64,000 bases of DNA from Bacteroidota bacterium (GTDB lineage Bacteria > Bacteroidota > Bacteroidia > B-17B0 > Aurantibacillaceae): positions 1 through 64,000 of the forward strand of contig JABDCR010000003.1 in the NCBI GenBank assembly GCA_013288015.1, written 5' to 3'. Positions 26,911 through 36,838 of this stretch are shown here, piece by piece (the stretch's first letter is position 1; each line of letters starts with the position of its first letter). The notes under the pieces were generated by a model. The model was not told the origin of the DNA and did not search any database. It saw nothing but the letters and a program-made list of their open reading frames with translations. The translations under genes and the position numbers were made by a program.

Positions 26911-28344
26911 ATGAAAAGAACTAAAATAAACGCCATTTTATCAGATGATAGACATGATTACCAAGCCTGTGTAAAGGGTTGGGTGCGCACGTTTCGTAAC
27001 AATCAATTTATTGCACTTAACGACGGGTCTACTATACATAATTTGCAACTAGTAGTTGACTTTACCAATACGGCCGAAGATATTTTAAAAAGAATTACTA
27101 CGGGTGCTTGTATTAGCGCCGTTGGAAACATTATTTCATCGCAAGGTAAAGGGCAAAAATATGAGCTTAAAGTTACTTCGCTTGAAATATTGGGAGATAG
27201 CGATGCTGAACAGTATCCGTTACAACCCAAAAAACATAGCTTAGAATTTTTACGCGAAATTGCACATCTACGTTTTCGTACCAGCACATTTAGTGCCGTA
27301 TTTAGAGTTAGAAACACGCTTGCCTATGCTGTACATAAATTCTTTCAAGAAAAAGGTTTTGTGTATTTGCACACACCTGTTATTACAGCCAGCGATGCTG
27401 AAGGTGCCGGACAAATGTTTCGTGTTACAACACTGGACATGAAAAACCCTCCTAAAACAGAAGCGGGCGAAATTGATTTTTCGGAAGATTTTTTTGGGAA
27501 GAGCACAAACCTAACCGTATCGGGTCAGTTAGAGGCTGAGTTAGCTGCTATGGCTTTGAGTGATGTTTATACATTTGGTCCAACCTTTCGTGCAGAGAAT
27601 TCGAACACAGGTAGGCATTTAGCCGAGTTTTGGATGATAGAACCCGAAGTTGCTTTTAATGATTTAGATGATAACATGCAATTGGCTGAAGACATGCTTC
27701 AGTATGTGATTAAAGAAGCGCTTACTAAATGTGCCGATGATATTGCGTTTTTAAACGATAGACTTGCAGACGAAGAAAAACAAAAACCTCAGCAAGAGCG
27801 TTCGGAGATGGGCCTGTTAGATAAATTAAAGTTTTGTGTTGAAAATAATTTTGAACGCGTTACTTATACGCAAGCTTTTGAAATTCTAAGAGAAAGCAAT
27901 CATAACAAAAAGAAAAAATTTACTTACCTGATTGATAAATGGGGTGCCGATTTACAAAGTGAACACGAACGTTACTTGGTAGAAAAGCATTTTAAAAAAC
28001 CAGTTATTTTAACTGATTATCCTAAAGATATAAAAGCGTTTTATATGCGTCAGAATGATGATGGCAAAACTGTACGTGCCATGGATGTTTTGTTTCCAGG
28101 CATTGGCGAAATTATTGGAGGCTCGCAACGTGAAGAGCGTTACGATAAACTTTTAGAGCGCATGAAAGACATGCATATACCTGCCGAAGAAATGTATTGG
28201 TATTTGGATACCCGTAAATTTGGTGCTTGTCCACATGCAGGGTTTGGCTTAGGCTTTGAGCGTTTGGTGTTATTTGTTACAGGCATGAGCAACATACGCG
28301 ATGTAATTGCCTTTGCACGCACACCAAAAAATTGTGAGTTTTAA
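26911..28344 (+). CDS. asnS: Asparaginyl-tRNA synthetase
   Basis: Charges tRNA-Asn. An OB-fold anticodon domain (about 1-115; [19 protein letters not shown]) is followed by a class II catalytic core: motif 2 [20 protein letters not shown] and motif 3 [12 protein letters not shown]. 477 aa is the usual bacterial length. Preceded by a terminator and its own -7 box; it converges with a YjbR-type gene, 4 bp between stops. Confidence 0.97.
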   Translation: MKRTKINAILSDDRHDYQACVKGWVRTFRNNQFIALNDGSTIHNLQLVVDFTNTAEDILKRITTGACISAVGNIISSQGKGQKYELKVTSLEILGDSDAEQYPLQPKKHSLEFLREIAHLRFRTSTFSAVFRVRNTLAYAVHKFFQEKGFVYLHTPVITASDAEGAGQMFRVTTLDMKNPPKTEAGEIDFSEDFFGKSTNLTVSGQLEAELAAMALSDVYTFGPTFRAENSNTGRHLAEFWMIEPEVAFNDLDDNMQLAEDMLQYVIKEALTKCADDIAFLNDRLADEEKQKPQQERSEMGLLDKLKFCVENNFERVTYTQAFEILRESNHNKKKKFTYLIDKWGADLQSEHERYLVEKHFKKPVILTDYPKDIKAFYMRQNDDGKTVRAMDVLFPGIGEIIGGSQREERYDKLLERMKDMHIPAEEMYWYLDTRKFGACPHAGFGLGFERLVLFVTGMSNIRDVIAFARTPKNCEF

Positions 28345-28348
28345 AAAC

Positions 28349-28702
28349 TCATTTTTTCATTTCGTCTCTCAGTTTTTTAGGAAGGCTATCCGCAACTAAT
28401 TGATAAGATTCATCTATCCACAGTTTTAAAAGTTTTGTATTTGATCCGCTTTCGCAAACAATGGTGTTCCAATGTTTTTTATTCATGTGGTAACCGGGTA
28501 GCACATAGTTATACTGTTCGCGTAATTCAATAGCTTTTTCGGGGTCGCACTTAACATTAAAACGTAAAGGGCGTTCGCTTATGCCCGATAAAAGAAAAGC
28601 CTTGCCCATAACTTTAAATACTAAAGTTTCTTCGCCAAAGGGAAATGTTTCTTCTACAAAGGGTTTTGCAATGCAATAATCTCTAAGCTCTTCAATATTC
28701 AT
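28349..28702 (-). CDS. MmcQ/YjbR family protein
   Basis: 117 aa, a CyaY-like fold of the MmcQ/YjbR family: starts MNIEELRDYCIAKPFVEETF, then PFGEETLVFKV and a conserved GYHMNKKHWNTIV segment. Members are proposed to bind DNA, but function is unproven. Full length for the family. Confidence 0.9.
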   Translation of the reverse strand: MNIEELRDYCIAKPFVEETFPFGEETLVFKVMGKAFLLSGISERPLRFNVKCDPEKAIELREQYNYVLPGYHMNKKHWNTIVCESGSNTKLLKLWIDESYQLVADSLPKKLRDEMKK

Positions 28703-28775
28703 ATAACAAATATAATTAGTTAGCTTATTGTTTAAAAAACAAAATCAATTAAAATAATAAACGCCACACAGGTTG

Positions 28776-28783
28776 TAATTTTG
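28776..28783 (+). promoter_or_regulatory. -7 promoter box of the SprT-like gene
   Basis: TAATTTTG matches TAnnTTTG, 53 bp before the ATG at 28837. Confidence 0.45.
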
Positions 28784-28836
28784 CAAAGATGAGTCAAATG
28801 CTTTAGCATTGGGCGAAATAAAAAGAAATAAATACA

Positions 28837-29478
28837 ATGAGTCAATTTGAAAGAAATAGTGCGGTACTTCAAAAATACATTCCGGAACCTGCCGTTGCTA
28901 TTATTGCGAGATGGATTATAGAGTATGATTTTAAACTAAAAATTAAACGTGAACGAAATACAAAACTAGGCGATTATCGCTCCCCTTCTGCCGGTCAAAA
29001 TCACACCATTACTATCAATTACAATTTAAACAAATACGCTTTTTTAATTACACTGGTGCATGAGGTAGCGCATTTGGTAACATTTACAAAACATAAAGAT
29101 GCTGTTAACCCACATGGTGAAGAATGGAAGCAAAATTATAAGTTGCTGATGAGGCATTTTTTGAATGCAGATTATTTTCCCACTGATGTGTTACTTGCTT
29201 TACAAAAGCATTTAATTAGTCCGGCGGCGTCAAGCTGTAGCGACTCACATTTACTACGTATTTTAAAAAGATATGACGACAAAAACGACGGGAAAATTTT
29301 TATAGAAACATTGCCTCACAAAACTGTTTTTAAGTATAATGGCGAACGTTTTTTTGAAAAAGGTGAACGCATTAGAACCCGCTTTCGTTGTAAAGAAATT
29401 GCTACCGGAAGCATTTATTTATTTCATGCACTTGCCGAGGTAGAATTGATACAAAGCGAACAAAATCATTTAACATAA
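28837..29478 (+). CDS. SprT-like zinc metalloprotease-domain protein
   Basis: 213 aa. The HEVAH motif (H75, E76, H79), followed by HGEEWKQNYKLLMRHF with the third ligand region, is the SprT/Spartan signature. A short C-terminal region has KRIRT/RCKEIATGS beta strands in place of a zinc ribbon with clear Cys pairs. Spartan proteins in eukaryotes degrade DNA-protein crosslinks; the bacterial role is unknown. Own promoter; precedes the superoxide dismutase gene by 81 bp. Confidence 0.85.
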   Translation: MSQFERNSAVLQKYIPEPAVAIIARWIIEYDFKLKIKRERNTKLGDYRSPSAGQNHTITINYNLNKYAFLITLVHEVAHLVTFTKHKDAVNPHGEEWKQNYKLLMRHFLNADYFPTDVLLALQKHLISPAASSCSDSHLLRILKRYDDKNDGKIFIETLPHKTVFKYNGERFFEKGERIRTRFRCKEIATGSIYLFHALAEVELIQSEQNHLT

Positions 29479-29516
29479 ATTTACCGCAATAAATAGTGTG
29501 CCATCAAATAATACTA

Positions 29517-29524
29517 TAATTTTG
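29517..29524 (+). promoter_or_regulatory. -7 promoter box of the superoxide dismutase gene
   Basis: TAATTTTG matches TAnnTTTG, 35 bp before the ATG at 29560. Confidence 0.45.
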
Positions 29525-29559
29525 ATAGAGATACTTTTTCAAACCAAAAAATAAAAATC

Positions 29560-30303
29560 ATGTCAGAACGCAGAGACTTTCTAAAAAAATCAGCCTTACT
29601 ATCATTAGGAACACTTGCAACTTCAATTGTTTCAGCTAAAAAATTAGATGCAATTGAAAATATAAGCAACGAACATTTTTTATTAGAAGAATATACTTTA
29701 CCTGCCCTGCCCTATGCTTATGACGCTTTAGAGCCTTTTATTGATAAGCAAACGATGGAGTTGCACCATGATAAACACCATCAAGCATATGTAACTAATT
29801 TGAATAAAGCTTTGCAAACTACTAAGCATCCCGCTGCAAATTCGTTAGAAGAAATTTTCAAAAACATGGCATCTTTTGATACTGCAGTGCGTAACAATGG
29901 TGGCGGGCATTATAACCACTCTTTATTTTGGACGTTGATGCGCGAGAATAAAGATGCTAAACCAAACAACCCTGACGGGAAAGTTGCTGATGCAATTACC
30001 GCTTCGTTTGGAACTATAGATGAATTTAAAAAACAATTTAATGATGCAGGGGCTAAACGTTTTGGTAGTGGATGGGCTTGGTTAATAGTTGAAAACAAAA
30101 AATTAAAAGTTACCAGTACACCTAATCAGGATAATCCTTTAATGTCTATAAGCGAAGTTAAAGGAACACCTATTTTAGCATTGGATGTTTGGGAGCATGC
30201 GTATTATTTAAAATACCAAAACAAGCGCGCTGATTATATGAATGCTTGGTGGAACGTGGTAAACTGGACAAAAGTAAACGAACTTTTTGCTAAAGCTGAA
30301 TAG
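29560..30303 (+). CDS. Fe/Mn superoxide dismutase with Tat signal
   Basis: Converts superoxide to peroxide and oxygen. Metal-binding segments are present: [21 protein letters not shown] and [19 protein letters not shown]. The N terminus ([20 protein letters not shown]) is a twin-arginine signal of about 30 residues, absent from cytoplasmic SodA/SodB, so the enzyme is probably folded with metal and exported to the periplasm or beyond. 247 aa fits core plus signal. [11 protein letters not shown] favours Mn or cambialistic use but cannot decide. Confidence 0.95.
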   Translation: MSERRDFLKKSALLSLGTLATSIVSAKKLDAIENISNEHFLLEEYTLPALPYAYDALEPFIDKQTMELHHDKHHQAYVTNLNKALQTTKHPAANSLEEIFKNMASFDTAVRNNGGGHYNHSLFWTLMRENKDAKPNNPDGKVADAITASFGTIDEFKKQFNDAGAKRFGSGWAWLIVENKKLKVTSTPNQDNPLMSISEVKGTPILALDVWEHAYYLKYQNKRADYMNAWWNVVNWTKVNELFAKAE

Positions 30304-30318
30304 CGGTTTTCTTTCTTT

Positions 30319-30702
30319 GTGAAAAAATTTCTTCCTTTCATTTTATGGACAGCCCTAATTTTTGGCTTATGTAGCATGCCTGGCAAAGCCATACCAAAAA
30401 TTAATTGGTTAGAGCTTTTATCGTTTGATAAGTTTGTACATGCCAGCATTTTTTTTGTAGAACAAATTTTATTAATGCGTGTACTAATTTCTCTTAGCGA
30501 TGCAACATTTTTAAAGAAAAACTATAAATGGATTTCTGTTTTGTTTTGTGTTAGCTACGGTGGAAGTTTAGAACTCATGCAATATTATGTTTTTTCGGAA
30601 CGGAGTGGCGATGTGCTTGATTTTGTTGCTAACTCAACAGGCTGTATAGCTGGATTATTTTTATTTAATCCCTTGGCTAAAAAAATAAAATGGTTGGCGT
30701 AA
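30319..30702 (+). CDS. VanZ family membrane protein
   Basis: 127 aa from a GTG start. The VanZ-like fold is seen as four helices with short loops: FILWTALIFGLCSMPGKAIP, then FDKFVHASIFFVEQILLMR and GGSLELMQYYVFSERSGDVLDFVANSTG. The Glu and Asp in the last loop are family marks. VanZ of enterococci gives teicoplanin resistance; most members have unknown roles. It follows sod by 15 bp and is likely co-transcribed. Confidence 0.88.
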   Translation: MKKFLPFILWTALIFGLCSMPGKAIPKINWLELLSFDKFVHASIFFVEQILLMRVLISLSDATFLKKNYKWISVLFCVSYGGSLELMQYYVFSERSGDVLDFVANSTGCIAGLFLFNPLAKKIKWLA

Positions 30703-30703
30703 A

Positions 30704-31099
30704 TTATTGGTTTAAGTAAACCGTTTTTGTGTTTGATTGACCTTCATCAAATCTAACAATTCCGGTGCCTAAACAATATTTGTACTTAGGGTTAGATAAG
30801 GTAGAATCGCAATTAGGTGCTGTTGCTTTAATATCTAAAATGCAAGGATTTTTAATAGTAAAACTTACTTGTCCGGTTGCATCAGTTGTACCATTTACAA
30901 CTAAATCTCCTTGATAGGTTCTTCCATTATAAACAACGTTAGCATATAAATGTACAGCAATGCCTGCCTGAGTATGTGCACCTATGCTATCCATCACAGT
31001 AATTGTGGCTTTGCATGGCTGAGGACCCTTGCAAGAACTGCCTTGAAAAACTAAAGCTCCAATAAAGGCAATCAATATAAATGAATAAATTTTCTTCAT
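30704..31099 (-). CDS. Putative lipoprotein with carboxypeptidase-regulatory-like fold
   Basis: 131 aa from the ATG at 31099. Signal peptide with lipobox (GSSC, C23), then one Ig-like beta-sandwich (about 30-125) with TTDATGQVSFTI, typical of carboxypeptidase-regulatory-like or CarboxypepD_reg modules. The frame start at 31120 lacks a signal sequence. It is divergent from the PPIase gene with a 25-bp gap. Function unknown. Confidence 0.75.
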   Translation of the reverse strand: MKKIYSFILIAFIGALVFQGSSCKGPQPCKATITVMDSIGAHTQAGIAVHLYANVVYNGRTYQGDLVVNGTTDATGQVSFTIKNPCILDIKATAPNCDSTLSNPKYKYCLGTGIVRFDEGQSNTKTVYLNQ

Positions 31100-31124
31100 A
31101 TTTGCGTCTGTTTCAAACAAAGTT

Positions 31125-32003
31125 ATGAAAAAATTAGTAAAAATGAAAAAATTTACCTTTTTAATGGCTTTTATCCTTATTTTTTTGGGTAAAGCATTTT
31201 CTCAAAACACTTTAAATCAAGAAGATACGAGCAATACAGCTCTTGTCCTTATTAAAACCCAGTACGGAGGCATAAAAATACGCCTTAGCAATGAGACTCC
31301 TTTGCACCGTGATAATTTTATAAAACTGGTTCAGCAACACTTTTACGACAGTTTGCTTTTTCATAGAATAATAAAGGGGTTTATGATACAAGGCGGAGAC
31401 CCTTACTCTAAACACGCAAAACGATTTGTGGTGTTAGGTGATAGCGATAATAAATATACTATTCCGGCAGAAATTACCCCTAACCTGTTTCATAAACGAG
31501 GGATGCTTTGCGCTGCAAGAGATGGTGATGATGTTAACCCAAAACATGCCTCATCGGGTTGTCAGTTTTATATTACACAAGGGCGAGGGCCTTTGTCTGA
31601 CAAGGATTTACTATTGTACGAATATCGCATAAACAAAAAATTACGCACACATTTAAAAGATAGTATACTACAAACACCTGAATACAAAACTGTTTCGGAG
31701 AAGTATCAATATTATAAGAAAAATAAAATAACCGATAGTTTGATGCTATTGGAAAAAACATTGGACGAAAAAATTAACCCTGTTTATATTATAACACCCC
31801 ATTACACATTTACGCCCGCACAAATTCAGGCATATAAAAAAGTGGGTGGAACGCCTCATTTAGATGGCAACTACACTGTTTTTGGTGAGGTTGTAGAAGG
31901 CATGAAAGTGGTTGATAAAATTGCAGAAGATGAAACTGACTCACATGACCGACCCTTATACGATATTAGAATGGAAATTATTTTACTGAGAAACTATCAA
32001 TAA
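31125..32003 (+). CDS. Secreted cyclophilin-type peptidyl-prolyl isomerase with insert
   Basis: Signal peptide (MAFILIFLGKAFSQ) followed by a cyclophilin domain: YDSLLFHRIIKGFMIQGGDP and SSGCQFYITQG are diagnostic. A helical, charged insert (about residues 160-225) separates the catalytic half from the end (HLDGNYTVFGEVVEGMKVVD). Acts on exported proteins. Either the ATG at 31125 or at 31143 may be used. 12-15 bp before the LRR frame, likely the same transcript. Confidence 0.9.
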   Translation: MKKLVKMKKFTFLMAFILIFLGKAFSQNTLNQEDTSNTALVLIKTQYGGIKIRLSNETPLHRDNFIKLVQQHFYDSLLFHRIIKGFMIQGGDPYSKHAKRFVVLGDSDNKYTIPAEITPNLFHKRGMLCAARDGDDVNPKHASSGCQFYITQGRGPLSDKDLLLYEYRINKKLRTHLKDSILQTPEYKTVSEKYQYYKKNKITDSLMLLEKTLDEKINPVYIITPHYTFTPAQIQAYKKVGGTPHLDGNYTVFGEVVEGMKVVDKIAEDETDSHDRPLYDIRMEIILLRNYQ

Positions 32004-32047
32004 TCTTACAGCTAAAATTGCTTATATTTATATTTAATTACAACCCA

Positions 32048-32698
32048 ATGAAACAGACTTGCAACATACTTTTATTTATTTGCTTTTTATTTGGCGGTAA
32101 CATGCTTATTAAAGGGCAAACCGTTGACTCTGCCCAATATAAAAAAGTATATACAAATTTTACGGAAGCTTTAAAGGAGCCAACGAAAGTTTATAGACTT
32201 AACTTAAGTACTATGCCACTTGATAGTTTTCCGGTTGATTTATCTAAATTTAAAAACCTGCAATATTTATGTGTAAGTAACGACCAGATAGAATTTATAC
32301 CCAGAGAGATTGAACATTTGCAAAACCTGCGTGGCTTACAATTGGTAGGGGCTAACCTTAAAACATTACCACCTGAATTTGCCGAACTAAAAAACTTAGA
32401 AGAGATTTATTTAAATGTAAATAAGAAAACTGATTTTACACAAAACGTAAATGTATTAAGCACTATACCGAAATTAACCATACTGCATTTAGAAAATGGT
32501 GAGTTGATGGAACTACCCGGCAACTTTAGTATACTAACTCATTTAGAAAAATTATACCTGAACGATAATAAACTAACCGATGTACCCGAACAGGTTAACG
32601 GGCTTAAGAATTTAAAATATTTAGACATGCAGCACAATAAAGTGTCGCCTATAAAAATGAGCAACTACCAAAACTTTGGTTTAAGGGTGAAGTTTTAG
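32048..32698 (+). CDS. Secreted leucine-rich-repeat protein
   Basis: 216 aa from the ATG at 32048, giving signal peptide MKQTCNILLFICFLFGGNML. About six LRR units follow (e.g. LDSFPVDLSKFKNLQYLCVS, LRGLQLVGANLKTLPPEF, LEKLYLNDNKLTDVPEQV). Probably a periplasmic or surface protein-interaction module; no sorting domain. It follows the PPIase gene closely and its stop abuts the convergent NHL gene. Confidence 0.85.
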   Translation: MKQTCNILLFICFLFGGNMLIKGQTVDSAQYKKVYTNFTEALKEPTKVYRLNLSTMPLDSFPVDLSKFKNLQYLCVSNDQIEFIPREIEHLQNLRGLQLVGANLKTLPPEFAELKNLEEIYLNVNKKTDFTQNVNVLSTIPKLTILHLENGELMELPGNFSILTHLEKLYLNDNKLTDVPEQVNGLKNLKYLDMQHNKVSPIKMSNYQNFGLRVKF

Positions 32699-32700
32699 TT

Positions 32701-34902
32701 TTATTCTATTACCAATTTTTGCTTCTCAATTGTATCGCCAATTTTAGCTCGTATAAAATAAATTCCACTAGTATATTTACTTATATCAAGCATAAACTCT
32801 TGGGCAACTATATTTTTTGTTTCAAATACTAATCTACCCTGCATGTCTATTATTTGCACGTATTCTGCTTTATCATATAATGATAGGGTAACCTGCCCAC
32901 TTGCTGGGTTTGGATATACTACAAAATTTTCTGTTGTTTGGTTTTGTGTAGCAATGCCTTCTGCCTCTCTACAACAACCAGGGCAAGGGTTTTTTACAGC
33001 AGTTACTTGTACTGTAGAAGTTGATGATGTACAACCCGAATAACCTACTGTTAAAGTATAGATTATAGATTGACTTGTCATAGTAGTAGTATAAGAAGAG
33101 GTTGCTGTTACTGAATTAGTAGGGCTTAAATTAGTGCCTGGTGACCATGTATAAGACATACCACTAATAGCAGGAGGAGTACCAATTGTTGCGCTTGGCC
33201 ATCCGGTGCAAGTTTGAGTATATGTTTGATTAGGGCCTGCATTTGCCGGAGGTTGGATTTGGAAAACTGTACCACTACCCGTTGCCCACACACCATCGCC
33301 ACAAACAGCACTAGAACCAACATTAAACCATATTGTATAATATGTGTTACAAGTTAAGGTAGAAGTATTAGGGAAAGGAAATGTATAGCCACTTGCTTGA
33401 ATAGGAGCATAGCCATTATCCCATGAGTAACTGGGTGTAATTGTACCTCCGGTTGCAGTACATTGTTTTATGCTCATATAATAATAATCGATAGGGAAAT
33501 TTGCTGTATAAGTGCCTACAGCAGTTATGTTGCTGCCAGGGATTGCAGTAATATTTGAAAGGCTTGCTGTTAAAGTAGGTGTTAATGTTGTTACCTGTAC
33601 GGTAGATGTATTTGTAGCGCAGCCACTACCATAAACGTTTAGTGTGTAAACTGCAGCTACACTTGTATTATTATACGAAGTGTTTGGTTGTGCCAAGGTA
33701 GCATTATTTAAATCGTCAGGATGATACCAAAAATAAGTAAGTCCGCTTATGGCAGGAGTGCCTAACTGTACTGTAGCACAAACACTACTTTCGCCAGCAG
33801 TATAGACATTTACATTAGGGCCCGCATTGGCAGGGCAGTTAATTGTTATTTCACGAATGCGAGAATTTCCTTCATCAGCAATATATAAGTTACCTGCACT
33901 ATTAAAAACTACTCCGGTTGGTTCATATAATTCTGATGCTGTTGCGGCAGCACCATCTCCACTATATCCTGCTGTTCCATTTCCAGCAAAGGTGCTTATA
34001 ACTCCTAATGTATTAATCTTTCGTATCCGGCTATTATATTGATCAGCAATATATAAATTACCAACTGCATCACAAGCTAGTCCTCTTGGATTATCTAGTT
34101 CTGCCGCAGTTGCCTGTCCTCCGTCTCCACTATTACCTAATACACCATTACCTGCAAAAGTGCTTATGGTACCGCTTGTGTTTACTTTCCGAATGCGTTG
34201 ATTACCAGTATCTGCAATATATAAATTACCTGCCGCATCTAAAATTACTCCATAAGGGCTATCTATTTTTGCGGCAGTTGCTTGCCCTCCATCTCCACTA
34301 AAACCTCCTGTTCCGTTACCAGCTACCGTACTTATAATTCCTGTGCTTATTATTATTTTACGAATTCGAAAATTAGCATAATCAGCAATATATAAATTAC
34401 CTGCCGCATCAAATGTTATTCCAGTCGGACCCCATAATTCGGCCGCAGTTGCCTGTCCTCCATCTCCACTAAAGCCTGCGGTTCCATTTCCCGCAACGGT
34501 GCTTATAACCCCTGAAGTATTTACTTTCCGTATATAGTTATCGTGTACGTCGGCAATATATAAGTTGCCCGATACATCAAGGGCCATTCCAGAAGGACTA
34601 TATAATTCTGCCACAGTTGCCTGTCCTCCATTACCACTGGAACCAGCTGTCCCATTTCCAGCAAAGGTGTTTATAATACCAGTAGTGCTAACTTTTCGTA
34701 CGCGATGACTAGCCTGATCAGAAATATATAAATTATCTTGTGCATCTATTGTGACACCCCAGGGTAAAAATAATTCCGCAGCGGTAGCTTGTCCCCCATC
34801 TCCACTATACCCCGATGTTGCATCTCCAGCAACAGTGTATATATATTGTGCATTTACATTTAAGCAAAATGTACTGGCTAAAATAAGTAAGGCTTTTTTC
34901 AT
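32701..34902 (-). CDS. NHL beta-propeller protein with T9SS sorting domain
   Basis: Exported surface protein of 733 aa. The ATG at 34902 gives signal MKKALLILASTFCLNVNAQ. Six NHL repeats of about 56 residues (each with GNLYIAD and a GNGTAGFSGDGGQATAAEL-type part) build a six-bladed propeller at about 20-365. Two PKD-like beta domains (GPNVNVY, GPNQTYT; about 365-640) follow, then a T9SS sorting domain (VVYPNPASGQVTLSLYDK). The propeller may bind a peptide or glycan. The repeats are similar also at DNA level, so copy number may vary. Confidence 0.9.
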   Translation of the reverse strand: MKKALLILASTFCLNVNAQYIYTVAGDATSGYSGDGGQATAAELFLPWGVTIDAQDNLYISDQASHRVRKVSTTGIINTFAGNGTAGSSGNGGQATVAELYSPSGMALDVSGNLYIADVHDNYIRKVNTSGVISTVAGNGTAGFSGDGGQATAAELWGPTGITFDAAGNLYIADYANFRIRKIIISTGIISTVAGNGTGGFSGDGGQATAAKIDSPYGVILDAAGNLYIADTGNQRIRKVNTSGTISTFAGNGVLGNSGDGGQATAAELDNPRGLACDAVGNLYIADQYNSRIRKINTLGVISTFAGNGTAGYSGDGAAATASELYEPTGVVFNSAGNLYIADEGNSRIREITINCPANAGPNVNVYTAGESSVCATVQLGTPAISGLTYFWYHPDDLNNATLAQPNTSYNNTSVAAVYTLNVYGSGCATNTSTVQVTTLTPTLTASLSNITAIPGSNITAVGTYTANFPIDYYYMSIKQCTATGGTITPSYSWDNGYAPIQASGYTFPFPNTSTLTCNTYYTIWFNVGSSAVCGDGVWATGSGTVFQIQPPANAGPNQTYTQTCTGWPSATIGTPPAISGMSYTWSPGTNLSPTNSVTATSSYTTTMTSQSIIYTLTVGYSGCTSSTSTVQVTAVKNPCPGCCREAEGIATQNQTTENFVVYPNPASGQVTLSLYDKAEYVQIIDMQGRLVFETKNIVAQEFMLDISKYTSGIYFIRAKIGDTIEKQKLVIE
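34050..34860 (-). repeat. Tandem DNA repeats encoding NHL blades
   Basis: About 168-bp units repeated inside the NHL gene, with near-identical pieces such as TTGCCTGTCCTCCATCTCC variants at 34280, 34448, 34618. Such arrays can expand or shrink by slippage or recombination. Confidence 0.75.
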
Positions 34903-34996
34903 GGGGTTATTATAAATATTATATAGCAAATATAAATAAAGTTGGATTATAACCTAACTTATTTTGAAAGAAAAGTAAAGTCTTTAGTAGTCTTAA

Positions 34997-35266
34997 ATGG
35001 CTACAAAGCAAAATAAAATACAACTTTATTATAGTGGAGTTGGTAGTCTTATAAAAAAATACCGTAAGGATAAAAAACTCACTTTGGAGCAACTTGGTTT
35101 TGAAGTAGGCTTAAATAAATCTGATATACATAATATTGAAAAAGGAAAAAACATTACAATTCTTACACTATTAAAAATAGCTTTGGTTTTAGAAAAAGAC
35201 GTTGCGGCTTTTTTTGATTTCAAAAACCCAATTAAACAAGAAGACTTAGATAGTTTAATAAAATAA
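34997..35266 (+). CDS. XRE-family HTH transcriptional regulator
   Basis: 89 aa with an N-terminal HTH_3 domain (about 15-75; LIKKYRKDKKLTLEQLGFEV, then KSDIHNIEKGKNI). A single-domain phage-repressor-like DNA-binding protein. It lies alone between a minus-strand propeller gene and a convergent lipoprotein gene; target unknown. The gene has its own 95-bp leader. Confidence 0.88.
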   Translation: MATKQNKIQLYYSGVGSLIKKYRKDKKLTLEQLGFEVGLNKSDIHNIEKGKNITILTLLKIALVLEKDVAAFFDFKNPIKQEDLDSLIK

Positions 35267-35284
35267 AACCGTTTTTAATTTTTA

Positions 35285-36778
35285 TCACGGCCCATAAGCC
35301 CCCATACTTGGTTTAGGGTTATTAAAAAGAAGGTTATTAATGTCGCTAAAATAACCGCCATTAGCAGACGAAATACCTGCTTCGTATGGAGGAGAGGTAG
35401 TTGTTATACTAAAATCGTACGTGCCTTTATCATTATAAATTATAGTTTGACTTATCTGACAAGTATAGGTTGGTGGCGTATTATAACTTAAGCTACCTGT
35501 TTTTAAAGCGCAATGGTCAAATTTTAAATGTTCCTTGCCAAGTGCCGTTCCGGCAATAGTATCAAACTGAAATTCTTCGGCCATGCTGCCATCTAAAATA
35601 CAATTGCCAAAATATAAGGTATCAAATGCATTTAGCTGATTCCCATTAAAATAATTATTAAAAAGAAAAGAAGGAGTTGTACGTGCATTAGATGCCTGGC
35701 TGTTGTTGCTTTGGTTCCAATAATTGGCAAAGGTACATTGGTAAAAAGTATAATTGCCTCCATAATCAAATTCTAAAATATGCTGCCCGCAATTAACTAC
35801 TACATTATCTCCACCTGTTATGTTATAAAAATGCCCTAAAATGCCCGCATAAGAACAGTTTTGTATAATAGTGTGATTTATATTAAGCCTATTAGATATC
35901 CCTAAACCCTCATTACCAGTAGGTAATCCATCAAAAACAGCATAACCAGCATGTACGCCTATATATCCGTTTTTTATAACAGCATAGCTAATTATATTGT
36001 TTGTGCTACCTTCATTAATCCAAATTCTATCCCATTGCCCGGGCACATCTTTATATTCTTGTTCTAACCTATCTCCCTGAAAAGTAACCAAATTTGTTGG
36101 GGAGCCTCCAACACCTACATTAATAGAGCCATAACGATATACCCATATACCTCCACTATTATGTAAATATATTTTCGCCCCTGCTTGAATTGTTAATGTA
36201 CAAGCAGAATCTACAACAGCGTATCCATATATTAAATGAGGTTTATCGTTTTTCCATACAGCACCGCAGGGTTCCACTTCATAGTAAAGCGCTGAAGTGT
36301 TATTAAAAATAATTTTTTGATTGGGCATGTGGTAGTAGGCATTTTGCCCAAAAGCAATTAAATCGAAATGCTGCTCGTTGCCATTTAAATCAAACAAAAT
36401 AGAATCGCGATAAATAAACGGATTGAGTTGGTTGTTTGGGTCTATAGTTACTTCTACAAAAATGTACATGCTATCCTGCGCGGCAATTTCAATATTGCTG
36501 AATGATTTTCCGGGAACACCATCTACATTTAAACGATAGAAAGAGGCATTACCTCTAGCCAATCGAATGGAAGAAATATTTACCTTGCCATTATTGCGGT
36601 TATGAACCCTAAACAATTTGGTAGTTGAGCCAATATTGGTAAAAACAGTATCAAACAAAATAGAATCTTGAGAAAAAGTTAGCTTGGCATTAGGGCTTGT
36701 TATTACTTTATCTTTTTTACAGGAAATAAAAAAGCTGAAAAACAGAATAAGAGCCGATATATAAAATAGTTTTTTCAA
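35285..36778 (-). CDS. Lipoprotein with Ig-like and right-handed beta-helix domains
   Basis: 497 aa. Lipobox FFISC (C20) predicts a membrane lipoprotein. An Ig-like (choice-of-anchor) domain (about 25-130; DSILFDTVFTNIGSTTKLFR) precedes a beta-helix region (about 170-430) with repeated polar turns (HNSGGIWVYRYG, YNITGGDNVVVN). No catalytic motif recognised. Beta-helix lipoproteins are common in Bacteroidota and often bind or cut polysaccharide; here function is unknown. Confidence 0.78.
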   Translation of the reverse strand: MKKLFYISALILFFSFFISCKKDKVITSPNAKLTFSQDSILFDTVFTNIGSTTKLFRVHNRNNGKVNISSIRLARGNASFYRLNVDGVPGKSFSNIEIAAQDSMYIFVEVTIDPNNQLNPFIYRDSILFDLNGNEQHFDLIAFGQNAYYHMPNQKIIFNNTSALYYEVEPCGAVWKNDKPHLIYGYAVVDSACTLTIQAGAKIYLHNSGGIWVYRYGSINVGVGGSPTNLVTFQGDRLEQEYKDVPGQWDRIWINEGSTNNIISYAVIKNGYIGVHAGYAVFDGLPTGNEGLGISNRLNINHTIIQNCSYAGILGHFYNITGGDNVVVNCGQHILEFDYGGNYTFYQCTFANYWNQSNNSQASNARTTPSFLFNNYFNGNQLNAFDTLYFGNCILDGSMAEEFQFDTIAGTALGKEHLKFDHCALKTGSLSYNTPPTYTCQISQTIIYNDKGTYDFSITTTSPPYEAGISSANGGYFSDINNLLFNNPKPSMGAYGP

Positions 36779-36838
36779 GTGGTAGAATGAGGTAACGAAA
36801 ATACTTGTTTTTTATTTTACAAGACTACGTTTTTTAGT

